Assembly (NCBI GenBank): GCA_903848645.1
Contig: CAINGU010000037.1
Location: forward strand, 1 to 64,000
Source of the DNA: an uncultured cyanobacterium
Lineage (GTDB): Bacteria > Cyanobacteriota > Cyanobacteriia > Cyanobacteriales > Nostocaceae
Direction of reading: 5' to 3'
DNA length: 64,000 bases
Shown here: positions 1 through 9,800 of the stretch, in pieces
Position numbering within the stretch: the stretch's first letter is position 1
How the letters are laid out: every line of letters begins with the position of its first letter
Made by a program: the position numbers and the translations under genes
Notes under the pieces: generated by a model
What the model was told of the DNA's origin: nothing
What the model saw: the letters and a program-made list of their open reading frames with translations, nothing else
Database searches by the model: none

Positions 1-1926
1 GCTAGACAAGCAGAAGCACTTGCGATAGCGGCTAGTACATTACAAACTATTTCCACTTCTACAACCACTTCTACAACACCTTTCACCACTCCCACAACCA
101 CTCCCACAACCACTCCCACAACCACTCCCACAACCACTCCCACAACCACTCCCACAACCACTCCCACAACCACTCCCACAACCACTCCCACAACCACTCC
201 TACAACTACTCCCACAACCACTCTGACAATCACCCCTACCGTTATTCAAAGTCCATCTTCAGTAGGGATTCCAGAAAGCCTAGTTACACCCCAACCGATA
301 GAGACTGGAGATGAAACACTGTTGGTAAATCCCTTTAGTAATCCCTCAATGATTACCAAAAATCTGAGGTTTTTCTTAATATTTCCTTTATCTCTGATTG
401 CTGGATTAAGTATCTTTTTACCTTTGTGGTTAAGAAGGAAAAAGCGATTACTAAATCAAGAAAGCCATTCTATCCCAGAAGCAACTCCTACTTTCTTAGA
501 ATCAAAATTAGAACCAGAACCAGAATTAGAATTAGAACCAGTCCCTCCAATTGCAAGTAATCATCAAAATGGCAACGGTTTCAATGCTACAAATTACTCC
601 AAAGAAGATAAATCAGCCATCAGTAATGTAGCTATTCTAGATATACCGCAGCCACCAGAACCAACCGATCAAATAAACAAAATTCCTGAGATTAATTTCG
701 ACTATAGTGAAGTAGGTTGGGATACAGAAGCGCCTGTTGTTGTCGTTAATAGTCACTATCCGCAAATCCCGAATATTCAGCATCAACCAATTGTTCCAGA
801 CATACCCACAGATGAATTCACCAATTCCCTATTAGAAGCACCTGAACCATCAGCACCAGTATCTAAACCAAAGATTACATCCCTATCAGAATTACTCGGT
901 ATCACATCAATATCAATTAATCAAGATAGCAATACATCTTTATCAGAATTACTGGATACTTCCCCAGCACCAATTCAGGAAGATAGCAATACATCTTTAT
1001 CAGAATTACTGGATACTTCCCCAGCACCAATTCAGGAAGATAGTAATACATCTTTATCAGAATTACTGGATAGATCTCCAGCACCAATTCAGGAAGATAG
1101 CAATACATCTTTATCAGAATTACTGGATACATCTCCAGCACCAATTAATGAACCAGCACAAGATCAAGATATAACATCTGACTTACCATCAGAATTAGGA
1201 GAGGCTTTAAACGCTATCTCCAATCAAATTGAACTCAAGACAGATGAGATAGAAGAGGAGATATTACCCACTCCATTAAATTCCACAGCTACAGATGAAA
1301 ATGTAGCAATGGAGTTAGACGCAGAACTAGAAGCCTGGAGTAATATTAATCAAATCAACGGAGATGGAAATACCAGAATTATCTTCACACCCCGCACTCC
1401 TAAATGGGCTTATGTATCTTGGTATATTTCTGCAAATCATCAACAAATATTACAGAATCAAGGATTTACTACCTTAGCAGTGCGTCTTTATGATGTGACG
1501 AATCTTGACCTCAGCTATCAGCCTCCTCATTTAGAAGCACAATACGAATGTGAAACCGCAATCTATGATTGTTATGTACCTATTCCCATGGGTGAACGCG
1601 ACTACATGACAGAACTTGGTTATGTAAATCATGATCATCGGTGGTTGTGTTTAGCGCGTTCTGGTATAGTTCGTATTTTCAGTCGTCCTAGTGCAGATTT
1701 CTGGTTTGTAGTTGATGCAGAATTAGTTCTTTATGGTGCAACAGAACAAGGTGCAACTGTTACCATTGATGGGCAAAAAGTCAACCTTAATCCTGATGGC
1801 ACATTTAAGCTAACTGTACCTTTTGTAGATAACTTAGTTGATTATCAAATGATAGCTACTTCTAGTAAGAGAGAAGATACTAAAACTATTGATAAGAAGT
1901 TTTTTCAGGAAGAAAAAGAGAGTTAG
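1..1926 (+). CDS. DUF4912 domain protein with Thr/Pro linker and membrane anchor (5' end outside window)
   Basis: The reading frame is open from base 1, so the gene starts upstream of the window; a TTG at 322 is only an internal codon. Order of parts: a low-complexity TPTT linker (codons about 29-75), one hydrophobic membrane segment followed by RRKKR (around codons 120-145), a long acidic Pro/Glu-rich stretch with four 19-residue repeats (codons about 311-386), then a C-terminal DUF4912 domain (about codons 455-570, with PRTPKWAYVSW and later HRWLCLARSG). DUF4912 is common in cyanobacteria and has no established function. The layout suggests an anchored envelope protein with a flexible spacer. 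The repeats imply length variation between strains. Function is unknown. Confidence 0.85.
   Translation, partial: ARQAEALAIAASTLQTISTSTTTSTTPFTTPTTTPTTTPTTTPTTTPTTTPTTTPTTTPTTTPTTTPTTTPTTTLTITPTVIQSPSSVGIPESLVTPQPIETGDETLLVNPFSNPSMITKNLRFFLIFPLSLIAGLSIFLPLWLRRKKRLLNQESHSIPEATPTFLESKLEPEPELELEPVPPIASNHQNGNGFNATNYSKEDKSAISNVAILDIPQPPEPTDQINKIPEINFDYSEVGWDTEAPVVVVNSHYPQIPNIQHQPIVPDIPTDEFTNSLLEAPEPSAPVSKPKITSLSELLGITSISINQDSNTSLSELLDTSPAPIQEDSNTSLSELLDTSPAPIQEDSNTSLSELLDRSPAPIQEDSNTSLSELLDTSPAPINEPAQDQDITSDLPSELGEALNAISNQIELKTDEIEEEILPTPLNSTATDENVAMELDAELEAWSNINQINGDGNTRIIFTPRTPKWAYVSWYISANHQQILQNQGFTTLAVRLYDVTNLDLSYQPPHLEAQYECETAIYDCYVPIPMGERDYMTELGYVNHDHRWLCLARSGIVRIFSRPSADFWFVVDAELVLYGATEQGATVTIDGQKVNLNPDGTFKLTVPFVDNLVDYQMIATSSKREDTKTIDKKFFQEEKES
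85..225 (+). repeat. 12-bp coding minisatellite (TPTT units)
   Basis: About eleven near-perfect copies of a 12-base unit (ACTCCCACAACC) that encode Thr-Pro-Thr-Thr inside the DUF4912 protein. The unit length is a multiple of three, so gain or loss of copies keeps the frame. Confidence 0.9.
931..1158 (+). repeat. 57-bp coding tandem repeat, four copies
   Basis: Copies begin at 931, 988, 1045 and 1102. Each encodes 19 residues with the core SLSELLD.SPAPI. The first three end in QED and the fourth diverges (NEP). The near identity of the DNA points to recent duplication or homogenisation. Confidence 0.9.
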
Positions 1927-2031
1927 TTAATTGCCAGAATATACAGCATATTTCATCTGGATGAGGTGCATCATTAGCGGGCAATATGCCCGCACCACAA
2001 AAGTTTTATCATTAATAGGGTATTGGAAGGA

Positions 2032-4341
2032 TTAGGAAATCATGGCAACAATAATAGATAAAGGAACATGAAAAAAATAATCCCGCTGAAATTGTTCTTC
2101 CCTCACGGCGGCTAAAAATTTGGTAATGGCATGATCCGCAGGTTTCTGATAATATGTAGAATCCCAAATTATTCGGAAATGATTATCTTGACGCTGGACG
2201 ATAAACCCTAAATATTTTAAGGCTTGAAATCCTAAATATAGGCTTTGGTCACTAATACCCAGCTTCTCTAAAAGCTGGACACGGGTAACAGGTTGATTTG
2301 TGCGACTGAGATATTTAGCAAGACCTACTAAAGTTAACCAAATATCTCTGTTGGTGCGGTTTTCGGGTTTTCTCCAAGCAATAACTAATTGTTTTTGTTG
2401 AGTAAGGGATTGCTTCAGCCATAAACGTAAATCATGCCAATTAGTAGGACAATTTTTCATGATTAATAATAATTTCTTATCGGTTATTTCGGCTAAATTT
2501 TCCTGATTTCGCCAATCTACAACCATTGCTAAATTATGAGTTTTCAGTTCAGCTTCAGTATTCGCACGAACTGCAACTAATCTAATTTCATAGCGTTTTT
2601 TAAAGCTGTTAAAATCAATTTCAGCAATACAATCACATCTACCAATAGGTAATTCTTCTTTATAATGTCCCCACCAAATCCCCGGAAAAGGATTATGAGT
2701 AGAATCATCTCGAATATCAAAATCAGTTTTAATATATTGTATTTTATTCCCTTTGAAATCCTCTTGCTTACGATGCCAAGAATTTTCAAACCAACAATTT
2801 TTAATTAGTAATTTGGGAGTAGGGTTTCCCATACCACAGGGTTCTAAAAGTTTGAGTTCTAAAAATAAATCTTTGCCTAAATCTGCAACTGTCACCACTA
2901 AATCAGCTTGTACCGTGGGAGTGAGATTAATTCCTCCTAATGATTGACGTAATTTTTGGTTAATTGCGGCTGTAAATAAGGGGATATTTTCTACTAACAA
3001 ACTCAAACCCGCTGCAAAGGGATGTCCACCAAAACGATGTAATAAATGGGCTTGTGCTGCCACTAATTGATATAAATCAACGCCATTAATAGAACGGGCT
3101 GAACCTCGCGCTAAAGATGGGCTAGAATCTACTTCTGTTGCCATTCCTTCTGTACTTAACAAAATTGTTGGCCGCCCTGTTTCTTGGGCTATTTGTCCAG
3201 CAACCAAACCCAAAACACCAACTGCCCATTGGGGATCTGCTAAAACAATGACGCTAGTAGTTGATAAGTCTAATTGACTGAGTTTTTTACTAACTTGGGC
3301 TTGGACATCTTTTTGTAAAGACTTACGACGAGAATTAGCTAATTCTGTTTCTTCTGCAAGTTGTTGACAACGTTGCATATCTCTACTTGTTAATAATTCT
3401 ACGCAGAAACTAGCATCACCATGAATGCGACTCACGGCGTTAATCCGCGGTCCCAAACCAAAGGAAATATCTGTAGGGCGATCGCCACTTCTCTGGCATA
3501 ATTCTAATAATTTACCCACACCTGGCCTGCTTCTGGCTGTTGGTGGTTTTTTATAATCTGTGTGTAATTGTTGAATTCCCAACTGTGCCAAATAGCGACA
3601 ATCACCACTTAATTGCACCAAATCGGCAATTAATCCCACTGCAACTAAATCTAATAAATCAGTTAATGGATGTTCAGGAATATCCGGTAAAGTTAGATAT
3701 AATGCTTCCACCAATTTATAAGCAACAGCCACACCAGAAAGATGATATAAAGGGTGTTCTTTTGCTAAATAACGAGGATTAATAATGGCGACAACTGGCG
3801 GGCGTTCTGCTGGTAATGTATGATGGTCAGTAACGATTACATCTATCCCTAAACTTTGGGCATAAATAATTTCTGAAATATTTGTACTGCCAGTGTCACA
3901 AGTAACAATTAATTTACAACCTTGGGCTGCTAAATTATCAATTCCTGGCTTATTTAAACCATGAGATTCTATTAACCGATTGGGAATATAATAACTTAAT
4001 TGACGATGTTGCTGAAAAAATTCACCCAAACCATCCCATAATACCGCTGTCGAGGTAATTCCGTCTGCATCAAAGTCTCCCCAAATGGTAATTTTTTCTC
4101 CTGTTTTTCCGGCATTTATTAACCGTTGTACAGCCAAATTCATTTCCTGTCCAAATTGAAAAGAATCCGCCGGTTGATAATTTTGATAATTAATAAAAGC
4201 TGCTAATTTTTCGGCATCTTGAATTCCTCGTTGCCAAAATAATTGAGCAGCAAAATTACCACCTGTTGCTGGTGCGTAGTTTTTCACTAATTCGATAAAC
4301 CAATCTGGTGTGGTTGCTGTTGCTGTTAAAATCCATTCCAT
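2032..4341 (-). CDS. recJ: Single-stranded-DNA-specific exonuclease RecJ
   Basis: 769 residues. RecJ is a 5'-3' single-strand exonuclease used in recombination and mismatch repair. The DHH-phosphoesterase motifs are present: GDFDADGITST near residue 90, VTDHH near 170 and PRINAVSRI near 300. A DHHA1-like region with GGHPFAAGLS follows near residue 440. The protein is longer than the E. coli enzyme because of about 200 C-terminal residues, including what looks like a helix-turn-helix segment (about 680-730), as in other cyanobacterial RecJ proteins. The ATG at 4341 starts MEWILT. It stands alone on this strand. Confidence 0.93.
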   Translation of the reverse strand: MEWILTATATTPDWFIELVKNYAPATGGNFAAQLFWQRGIQDAEKLAAFINYQNYQPADSFQFGQEMNLAVQRLINAGKTGEKITIWGDFDADGITSTAVLWDGLGEFFQQHRQLSYYIPNRLIESHGLNKPGIDNLAAQGCKLIVTCDTGSTNISEIIYAQSLGIDVIVTDHHTLPAERPPVVAIINPRYLAKEHPLYHLSGVAVAYKLVEALYLTLPDIPEHPLTDLLDLVAVGLIADLVQLSGDCRYLAQLGIQQLHTDYKKPPTARSRPGVGKLLELCQRSGDRPTDISFGLGPRINAVSRIHGDASFCVELLTSRDMQRCQQLAEETELANSRRKSLQKDVQAQVSKKLSQLDLSTTSVIVLADPQWAVGVLGLVAGQIAQETGRPTILLSTEGMATEVDSSPSLARGSARSINGVDLYQLVAAQAHLLHRFGGHPFAAGLSLLVENIPLFTAAINQKLRQSLGGINLTPTVQADLVVTVADLGKDLFLELKLLEPCGMGNPTPKLLIKNCWFENSWHRKQEDFKGNKIQYIKTDFDIRDDSTHNPFPGIWWGHYKEELPIGRCDCIAEIDFNSFKKRYEIRLVAVRANTEAELKTHNLAMVVDWRNQENLAEITDKKLLLIMKNCPTNWHDLRLWLKQSLTQQKQLVIAWRKPENRTNRDIWLTLVGLAKYLSRTNQPVTRVQLLEKLGISDQSLYLGFQALKYLGFIVQRQDNHFRIIWDSTYYQKPADHAITKFLAAVREEQFQRDYFFHVPLSIIVAMIS

Positions 4342-4504
4342 GGCATTAATTGAATTAATTGCAAATTATAGCATAATTGAGTAAGTAAGTTGGTGTTAAA
4401 AATTGTCGTGATGACCAGGTGGAAGGCAAGAGATTTTGGGCAACTTTACTCTTATTTACACATTTTAGTTATCTAAATAAAGTCCACCTATTTATATTTT
4501 AATT

Positions 4505-4828
4505 TTAATCTGATTCATAATGATAACGAGCTTGTAAAAAATACACTTTATTTTGTGTGACTTTATAAACCAAACGATGTTCTAAATCAATGCGTCGTGA
4601 CCAAGTGTCAGGAGCAATATATTTAAGAGGTTCAGGTTTACCTAAGCCTGTAAACGGTTGACCATCAAGGATATCTGCTACTAAATCTAATATTTTATCC
4701 CCTTTTTTCCGATCATGATTATACCACCAAGCTAAATCTGCTTTAAAATCAGGACTGAAAACAGGAAAATAACCAGATAATTCTTGTTCTTCATTATGAG
4801 TATCTGGCTTTTTTTTCTTACTACTCAA
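4505..4828 (-). CDS. YoeB/Txe-type mRNA interferase toxin
   Basis: 107 residues. The C-terminal 85 residues follow the YoeB pattern: FSPDFKADLAWW, then GLGKPEPLKY, WSRRIDLEHRLVYKV and a terminal ARYHYESD. In YoeB the Arg, Glu and His/Tyr residues of these motifs form the ribosome-dependent endoribonuclease site. A Lys-rich N-terminal extension of about 20 residues (SSKKKKPDTHNEEQ) is unusual for the family. The start overlaps the antitoxin stop by 8 bases, a typical co-translated pair. Confidence 0.92.
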   Translation of the reverse strand: MSSKKKKPDTHNEEQELSGYFPVFSPDFKADLAWWYNHDRKKGDKILDLVADILDGQPFTGLGKPEPLKYIAPDTWSRRIDLEHRLVYKVTQNKVYFLQARYHYESD

Positions 4829-5102
4829 TTCCTAACTCCTCTTTTAATTCAGTCAATGTTTGAGGAGTTTCCGTTTCTGTTTGTGTCCATTCTAAAGCTC
4901 GAAATAAACGTTTAGCATTTTCAGGTGATCTTAATAAATAAACACACTCTAATAAACTGGAAAGTTCATCTTCGGCAATTAACGCCACATTTTTCTGATT
5001 ACGACGTTTAATTACTATAATTTCCCGATTATCACATACCTGATCTAAGATAGTTGCTAAATTCAACCTGGCTTGAGAGTAAGTGGTTTCTTTGTTTAAC
5101 AT
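4821..5102 (-). CDS. Phd/YefM-family antitoxin
   Basis: 93 residues. The N-terminus (TYSQARLNLATILDQV, REIIVIKRRNQKNVALI) is the YefM/Phd DNA-binding fold, and the acidic C-terminal half would wrap the YoeB toxin encoded next. Upstream lie two TGTACA palindromes matching the known YefM operator core, so autorepression is likely. First gene of the pair. Confidence 0.92.
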   Translation of the reverse strand: MLNKETTYSQARLNLATILDQVCDNREIIVIKRRNQKNVALIAEDELSSLLECVYLLRSPENAKRLFRALEWTQTETETPQTLTELKEELGIE

Positions 5103-5118
5103 TCTCTTTTTTCAGAAG

Positions 5119-5139
5119 TTGTACAAGTATATTGTACAA
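5119..5139 (-). promoter_or_regulatory. Putative YefM operator: two TTGTACAA palindromes
   Basis: Two perfect palindromes TTGTACAA (5119-5126 and 5132-5139), centres 13 bases apart, sit 17 bases upstream of the antitoxin start. A TATACT sequence on the minus strand lies between and partly inside them and could be the -10 element, so binding would block RNA polymerase. E. coli YefM-YoeB binds palindromes with the same TGTACA core. Confidence 0.75.
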
Positions 5140-5192
5140 TATAGCGTAAATATCATCATTCAAATTAATTTCAAACACCTTTTATGCTAGAA

Positions 5193-6212
5193 TTAAATAT
5201 TCAAAGATGGTGCTAGGGCTAGAGTTTTCGTCATATCAACAACGAGAAAGCGATCGCAGATGTTAAACAATTCTACCTCAGTCTGCGCCCGTCGCATTAG
5301 CCGCAGAAAATCACCTTCAGTGTCAACACTTAAAGCAATGTAGTTAAGGAACATTTTCAAATAGCCTACCCGCGCTCGTTCTGGCATAGTTGAAGCTGTA
5401 GGAGTTTGCCATAAACGATCAATATAATTACGTACCTCTAGCAAAGGAACGGGTGTAATTGGTTCTCCTGCCAAAGCCTGGCGAATTTGATGAAAAAGCC
5501 AAGGATTGCCAATCGCCCAGCGTCCCACCATCACACCCGCTGCACCCGTTTGCGAAAGCACTTCTAGGGCAGTTGCCGCCGAGTTGATATTGCCATTAGC
5601 CAGCACTGGACAATCTACCCGTTTCACCGCTTCGGCAATCAAATCATATTTAACTTCGCCGTGGTACATATCTTTCACTGTGCGACCATGCAAACTCAGC
5701 AAATCAATGTTGTGGCGATTGATTATATCTAAAATTGCATAAAAGTTATCTGTATTTTCAAAGCCTACGCGCATTTTCACAGTTAAAGGTTTATCATTGA
5801 CAGCAGCACGCAGTTCTCCCAAAATCCGCTCCACTTTTTCCGGTTCTCGTAGCAATCCACCCCCAACATTTTTGCGATAGATTCGCGGTGCGGGACAGCC
5901 CATATTTAAGTCTACTCCGGCGATATTATATTTACAGAGTTCCTTTGCTGTTCTCACTAAGTCGGGAATACTTTCGCCAATCATTTGAGCAAAAACGGGG
6001 CGACCGGTATCGTTTTCGGTAATTGCTGCCAGAATGCCACGATTGAGCCGTGAGGTATCATTGACGCGAAAATACTCGGTAAAGAAGTAGTCAGGACTAC
6101 CATAATGGGCAATGACCTTCATAAACCAGAGGTTGGTTACATCTTGCATGGGTGCAAGAGCGGTGAAGGGTAGGTTTTTCTCAAGCGATTGGGGGAGGAA
6201 TATCTGGGACAT
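5193..6212 (-). CDS. dus: tRNA-dihydrouridine synthase (Dus family)
   Basis: 339 residues. FMN enzyme that reduces uridines in tRNA D-loops. Seen: LAPMQDVTNLWFM at the N-terminus, the catalytic-Cys loop DLNMGCPAPR near residue 100, KMRVG near 147, LHGRTV near 175 and the flavin phosphate-binding GVMVGR near 230. Length is normal. The Dus subfamily (A, B or C) cannot be fixed by eye. Confidence 0.92.
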   Translation of the reverse strand: MSQIFLPQSLEKNLPFTALAPMQDVTNLWFMKVIAHYGSPDYFFTEYFRVNDTSRLNRGILAAITENDTGRPVFAQMIGESIPDLVRTAKELCKYNIAGVDLNMGCPAPRIYRKNVGGGLLREPEKVERILGELRAAVNDKPLTVKMRVGFENTDNFYAILDIINRHNIDLLSLHGRTVKDMYHGEVKYDLIAEAVKRVDCPVLANGNINSAATALEVLSQTGAAGVMVGRWAIGNPWLFHQIRQALAGEPITPVPLLEVRNYIDRLWQTPTASTMPERARVGYLKMFLNYIALSVDTEGDFLRLMRRAQTEVELFNICDRFLVVDMTKTLALAPSLNI

Positions 6213-6268
6213 AGAGATGTAGTTTTATTTGTCATATAGGGTTACTATTTGATTTTTTGAACATATAC

Positions 6269-6323
6269 GTAGGGTGGGCATTGCCCACAATATGCGGGTT
6301 TTGGTGGGCATTGCCCACCCTAC
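6269..6323. repeat. Intergenic inverted repeat (GTAGGGTGGGCA arms)
   Basis: A 12-base arm GTAGGGTGGGCA (6269-6280) and its exact reverse complement (6312-6323) enclose a GC-rich middle with further copies of GGGCATTGCCCA. This is a dispersed, foldable repeat of the kind common between cyanobacterial genes. The rest of the 268-base gap holds only a short ACTCCTG repeat near 6450. Confidence 0.8.
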
Positions 6324-6480
6324 AATACTTAGATATTTGTCAGAAATCATTGAGGATTCCTATAGATTTGATTTTGAAAATAAATTTTCCATTGTTATAG
6401 CGGTATGCACTTGAATGAGATACAGAATCTAGGGTAAAAGCCATAGAGCAAGAGACTCCTGACTCCTGAATTCTTACATT

Positions 6481-7281
6481 TCAAAGTGATACTTCTGAAA
6501 TATTTTCCAAAGTAGGAAACTGTTGGTTAATATCTATGTTTAGTTCCTTGATTTTTTGGCGGTGACACCGGACAGCATATTGACAGGATTCACAGATTTT
6601 CTGAGATTTTGTAATTTGCGGTAATGATATATTATCTTGATAATCTTTTACCCATTTTGTGAGATTATTTAATAATTGATTTAAATCCTGTGCAGTTTTT
6701 TGATGTTGTTGTTCATTATATGTAAATTTAATATTTTTAGTTTGCCCTTTGGATTGCACAAACCAGTAAGTCATGGAAATATTTTCTAATAAATACTTGC
6801 TAGTTTCTGCCAACACATACATATAAAGTCTTGTTTGCCAATTCTGAGCTAATGTTTCTGGTTTTGATGGTTGAGGATAGGTTTTCCAATCGAGAATTTG
6901 GGCTTGATTTTGATCAGCAATTAATAAATCATAAATCACTGTAAGTAGATAATCTCCTAATTGCAAAGTTCGATAATGTTCACTTTCTCGAAAAGTTTGA
7001 TTATCCAGATGAGGTGTAAATATTTCTGGAGCAATATTGCTAAAATCAGTCATCCAATTTTGCAATCGAGTATCTACTTGTAAAAAATTATTAATAGGTA
7101 AACCCATTTCTCGCTGCTGCATAAGCAAGTGAAATCGGCTACCTAAAATTTGATATTCTTCGTGTTGAGGATCTATGGGGGTATTGAGTTGTTCTAAATA
7201 GCTATACTGGAATTTACGAGGACAAACTGCGAGTAAGTTTAGATGTCCTTGGGAGAGACGGAGTATTGGAGTAGAAGTCAT
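6481..7281 (-). CDS. PD-(D/E)XK nuclease with probable Fe-S cluster (RecB/Cas4-like)
   Basis: 266 residues. The RecB-type nuclease core is visible: YDLLIAD then ILDWKTY (metal-binding Asp and Asp-x-Lys, about residues 138-157) and QTRLYMY (QxxxY, about 167). One Cys near the N-terminus (AVCPRKFQY) and three near the C-terminus (CESCQYAVRC, about 230-240) match the split four-Cys Fe-S arrangement of AddB, Dna2 and Cas4. No cas genes or helicase are nearby, so it looks like a stand-alone nuclease; substrate unknown. Confidence 0.82.
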   Translation of the reverse strand: MTSTPILRLSQGHLNLLAVCPRKFQYSYLEQLNTPIDPQHEEYQILGSRFHLLMQQREMGLPINNFLQVDTRLQNWMTDFSNIAPEIFTPHLDNQTFRESEHYRTLQLGDYLLTVIYDLLIADQNQAQILDWKTYPQPSKPETLAQNWQTRLYMYVLAETSKYLLENISMTYWFVQSKGQTKNIKFTYNEQQHQKTAQDLNQLLNNLTKWVKDYQDNISLPQITKSQKICESCQYAVRCHRQKIKELNIDINQQFPTLENISEVSL

Positions 7282-7360
7282 GATAGAGCGGTTGTCAGTA
7301 TCAACCCACCATTTAAAAAAGTTTTAGAATAATCTTTTTGATTTTTTTGACTAATGAGAA

Positions 7361-7394
7361 GAGTCAATAGTTTAAGTGCGTTGACTATTGACTC
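7361..7394 (-). terminator. Hairpin downstream of ftsH
   Basis: Arms GAGTCAATAGT (7361-7371) and ACTATTGACTC (7384-7394) are perfectly complementary with a 12-base loop and begin 10 bases after the ftsH stop. There is only a poor T-run, so this may be a terminator or an mRNA-stabilising hairpin. Confidence 0.5.
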
Positions 7395-7403
7395 TCAACT
7401 CAA

Positions 7404-9311
7404 CTAATAAGGTACGGCTACTGGCTCATTAGTGACTTTAACTTCACTATAGTCAGCGACAATTGTGCGGAACACATCACCCTCAATAGTTTCTTGTTCT
7501 ATCAACAAATCAACTACCCGTTCTAAAATTAAACGGTTTTCTTCTAGTATTTCCTTAGCCTGACTATAGCAACGGTTAACAATTTCCCGGACTGCGGCAT
7601 CAATTTTAGCAGCAATGTCTTCAGAATATTCAGATTTATTCATCCAGTCACGCCCTAAAAATACATCATTATTTTGATTTTCTAAGGAAACCGGACCCAA
7701 ATCAGACATCCCAAATTTTGTCACCATTTGTCGAGCCATGTTGGTAACTTGTTGTAAGTCATTTCCCGCACCTGTGGTGACTTCCGCTTTTCCAAAGACA
7801 ATTTCTTCTGCTGCGCGACCGCCTAAAGTTGCGGCAATGCGGGCTAAAATTTGGGAGCGGGAAATTAAACCCTGTTCTTCATTGGGAGTAAACCAAGTTA
7901 AACCTAGAGCTTGTCCTCTGGGAATGAGGGTAACTTTTTGCACAGGATCATGACCTTTAACCAACGTACCGACCAAAGCGTGTCCGACTTCATGATAAGC
8001 AATCAGGCGTTTATTTTTGCTATCTACTAAAGCAGTTCCTTCCATACCCGCAACTACTCTATCTATGGCGTTATCAATTTCTAAATCGGTAACAGCTTCT
8101 TTGCGTCTTCTGGCGGTGAGAATGGCGGCTTCGTTGAGTAAATTGGCTAAATCTGCACCGGTAAAACCAGGAGTGCGCCGAGCGATCGCTTCTAAAGATA
8201 CACTGGGATCAATCTTCTTATTCTGGGCGTGGACTGTCAAAATTTCCTGTCTTCCCTTCAAATCGGGAACATCCACAATCACCTGTCTATCAAAGCGTCC
8301 GGGACGTAATAAAGCTGAATCTAGAACATCTGGACGGTTAGTAGCAGCAATAATAATAATGCCGGTATTCCCTTCAAAACCATCCATTTCCGTTAATAGC
8401 TGGTTGAGGGTTTGTTCCCGTTCATCATTTCCACCACCAATACCAGCGCCCCGTTGTCTACCTACCGCGTCAATTTCATCAATAAATATCAAACAGGGAG
8501 CATTATCTTTAGCTTTTTTGAACAAGTCACGGACACGGGAAGCACCCACACCCACGAACATTTCCACAAATTCCGAACCAGACATACTGAAAAAAGGTAC
8601 ACCTGCTTCCCCCGCAATGGCTTTTGCGAGTAAAGTTTTCCCAGTTCCCGGCGGTCCAACTAACAGCACACCCTTGGGAATTTTTGCACCTACAGCCGTA
8701 AATTTTTCTGGCTGTTTTAAGAAGGTAACAACTTCTTCTAATTCTTCTTTTGCTTCCTTGACTCCCGCAACATCATTAAATTTCACCCCTGTTTTCGCTT
8801 CCATTTGAAACCGAGCGCGAGATCTACCAAAATTCATCGCTTGGTTAGAAACATTTGCAGAACGACGGAGGAACAATAACATTAAAGCCACTAGGGGTAA
8901 AATCCACATGAGATTGATTAACAACCCGACAGCGGCTCTATTACCAGCAGAGGAAACTTCCCCAAAATCCACATTTTTTTCTTTAAGTTTATTAATTAAC
9001 TCTGTATTTTGATCTAAAAGACGCACCTGTAAAGGTTGAGTATCAGGCTTTTGTCCAGCTAAATAAACCCTAGCTGTTTGCTCAGTTTGATCTAACTCTA
9101 CCTTTTTAACTTCTCCTTTGTCCGCCTTTTGCATCAATTCCCCATAGGTTAAAGAATTACGCTCTGTTTTTTGCTGCGCTAAAACGGGACTACTACCAAC
9201 TATCCCAGGTAACATCATTAACCCAGCAGCTATGACTCCGGTTAAAACATGAAGTTGAGATGAACCTGATAAACGCTGACTCGTTAAAGCCTTTTTGTGC
9301 AAATTTTTCAT
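7404..9311 (-). CDS. ftsH: ATP-dependent zinc metalloprotease FtsH
   Basis: 635 residues. Thylakoid or plasma-membrane AAA protease for quality control. N-terminal hydrophobic/signal-like segment (about 22-45), an extracytoplasmic region, a second membrane helix (about 130-148), Walker A GPPGTGKT near 219, Walker B FIDEID near 275, the SRH region near 325, and the zinc site HEVGH near 440 with a downstream Asp. The start is supported by AAAGGG upstream of the ATG. Cyanobacteria have four FtsH paralogues; the N-terminus suggests the FtsH2/FtsH4 side, but this is not certain. Confidence 0.95.
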   Translation of the reverse strand: MKNLHKKALTSQRLSGSSQLHVLTGVIAAGLMMLPGIVGSSPVLAQQKTERNSLTYGELMQKADKGEVKKVELDQTEQTARVYLAGQKPDTQPLQVRLLDQNTELINKLKEKNVDFGEVSSAGNRAAVGLLINLMWILPLVALMLLFLRRSANVSNQAMNFGRSRARFQMEAKTGVKFNDVAGVKEAKEELEEVVTFLKQPEKFTAVGAKIPKGVLLVGPPGTGKTLLAKAIAGEAGVPFFSMSGSEFVEMFVGVGASRVRDLFKKAKDNAPCLIFIDEIDAVGRQRGAGIGGGNDEREQTLNQLLTEMDGFEGNTGIIIIAATNRPDVLDSALLRPGRFDRQVIVDVPDLKGRQEILTVHAQNKKIDPSVSLEAIARRTPGFTGADLANLLNEAAILTARRRKEAVTDLEIDNAIDRVVAGMEGTALVDSKNKRLIAYHEVGHALVGTLVKGHDPVQKVTLIPRGQALGLTWFTPNEEQGLISRSQILARIAATLGGRAAEEIVFGKAEVTTGAGNDLQQVTNMARQMVTKFGMSDLGPVSLENQNNDVFLGRDWMNKSEYSEDIAAKIDAAVREIVNRCYSQAKEILEENRLILERVVDLLIEQETIEGDVFRTIVADYSEVKVTNEPVAVPY

Positions 9312-9451
9312 AATACTTACCCTTTATGGCTGTTTTTCTTGTGAAATTGTCAAATCTAGAAATTACAGTTTTCTTATCTAGTTTAACTGCCATACTCAAT
9401 TATTAACAGGGTAAGGGAAGAAGGGGGACACCGATACAAAAAAGCTAACAA

Positions 9452-9643
9452 TTACCAGCTTTTTCTTCGGTGCTTCATCCTAGAACTATCGGCACTATCT
9501 AGTCCACAGGCTAACACGGTCAATCTGACCGCTTCTTGACTCAAGTTACGAGCAGCATTTAAATCTCTATCAGACTCGAACTCGCAGTTATGGCAGTTAA
9601 ATACTCTTTGAGACAGTGGCAGTTCAGATTTTGGTAAAAGCAT
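9452..9643 (-). pseudogene. TnpB (IS200/IS605 OrfB) C-terminal relic
   Basis: Only 63 residues remain: the second half of the TnpB zinc ribbon (RVFNCHNCEFESDRDLNAARN) and a short tail. The RuvC-like catalytic region and the first CxxC are missing and no trace of them is seen upstream. After the stop, 9428-9453 forms a small hairpin (AAGCT/AGCTT), as IS605-type right ends often do. It is a decayed element, not a working transposase. Confidence 0.8.
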
Positions 9644-9800
9644 CCTTAATATTCACTACCAATCGTATTTATACCCAAAGAATTTGAGTAACTTGTGAGG
9701 ATAGATTTTTAGGACTTGATATTTACCTTATACAAGAAAAGAACAAAATTACATTTCAACTGTGATAGATTAACAAATATTTATTTAAATTTATTTAAAT

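Noticed and set aside
40..249. Minus-strand Gly-Ser-Gly-Cys repeat peptide
   Set aside because: Mirror image of the TPTT minisatellite in the DUF4912 gene; frame 1 on the plus strand is the continuous coding frame.
8017..8808. 263-codon plus-strand frame
   Set aside because: Antisense to the well-conserved ftsH ATPase domain; composition and lack of family features show a shadow.
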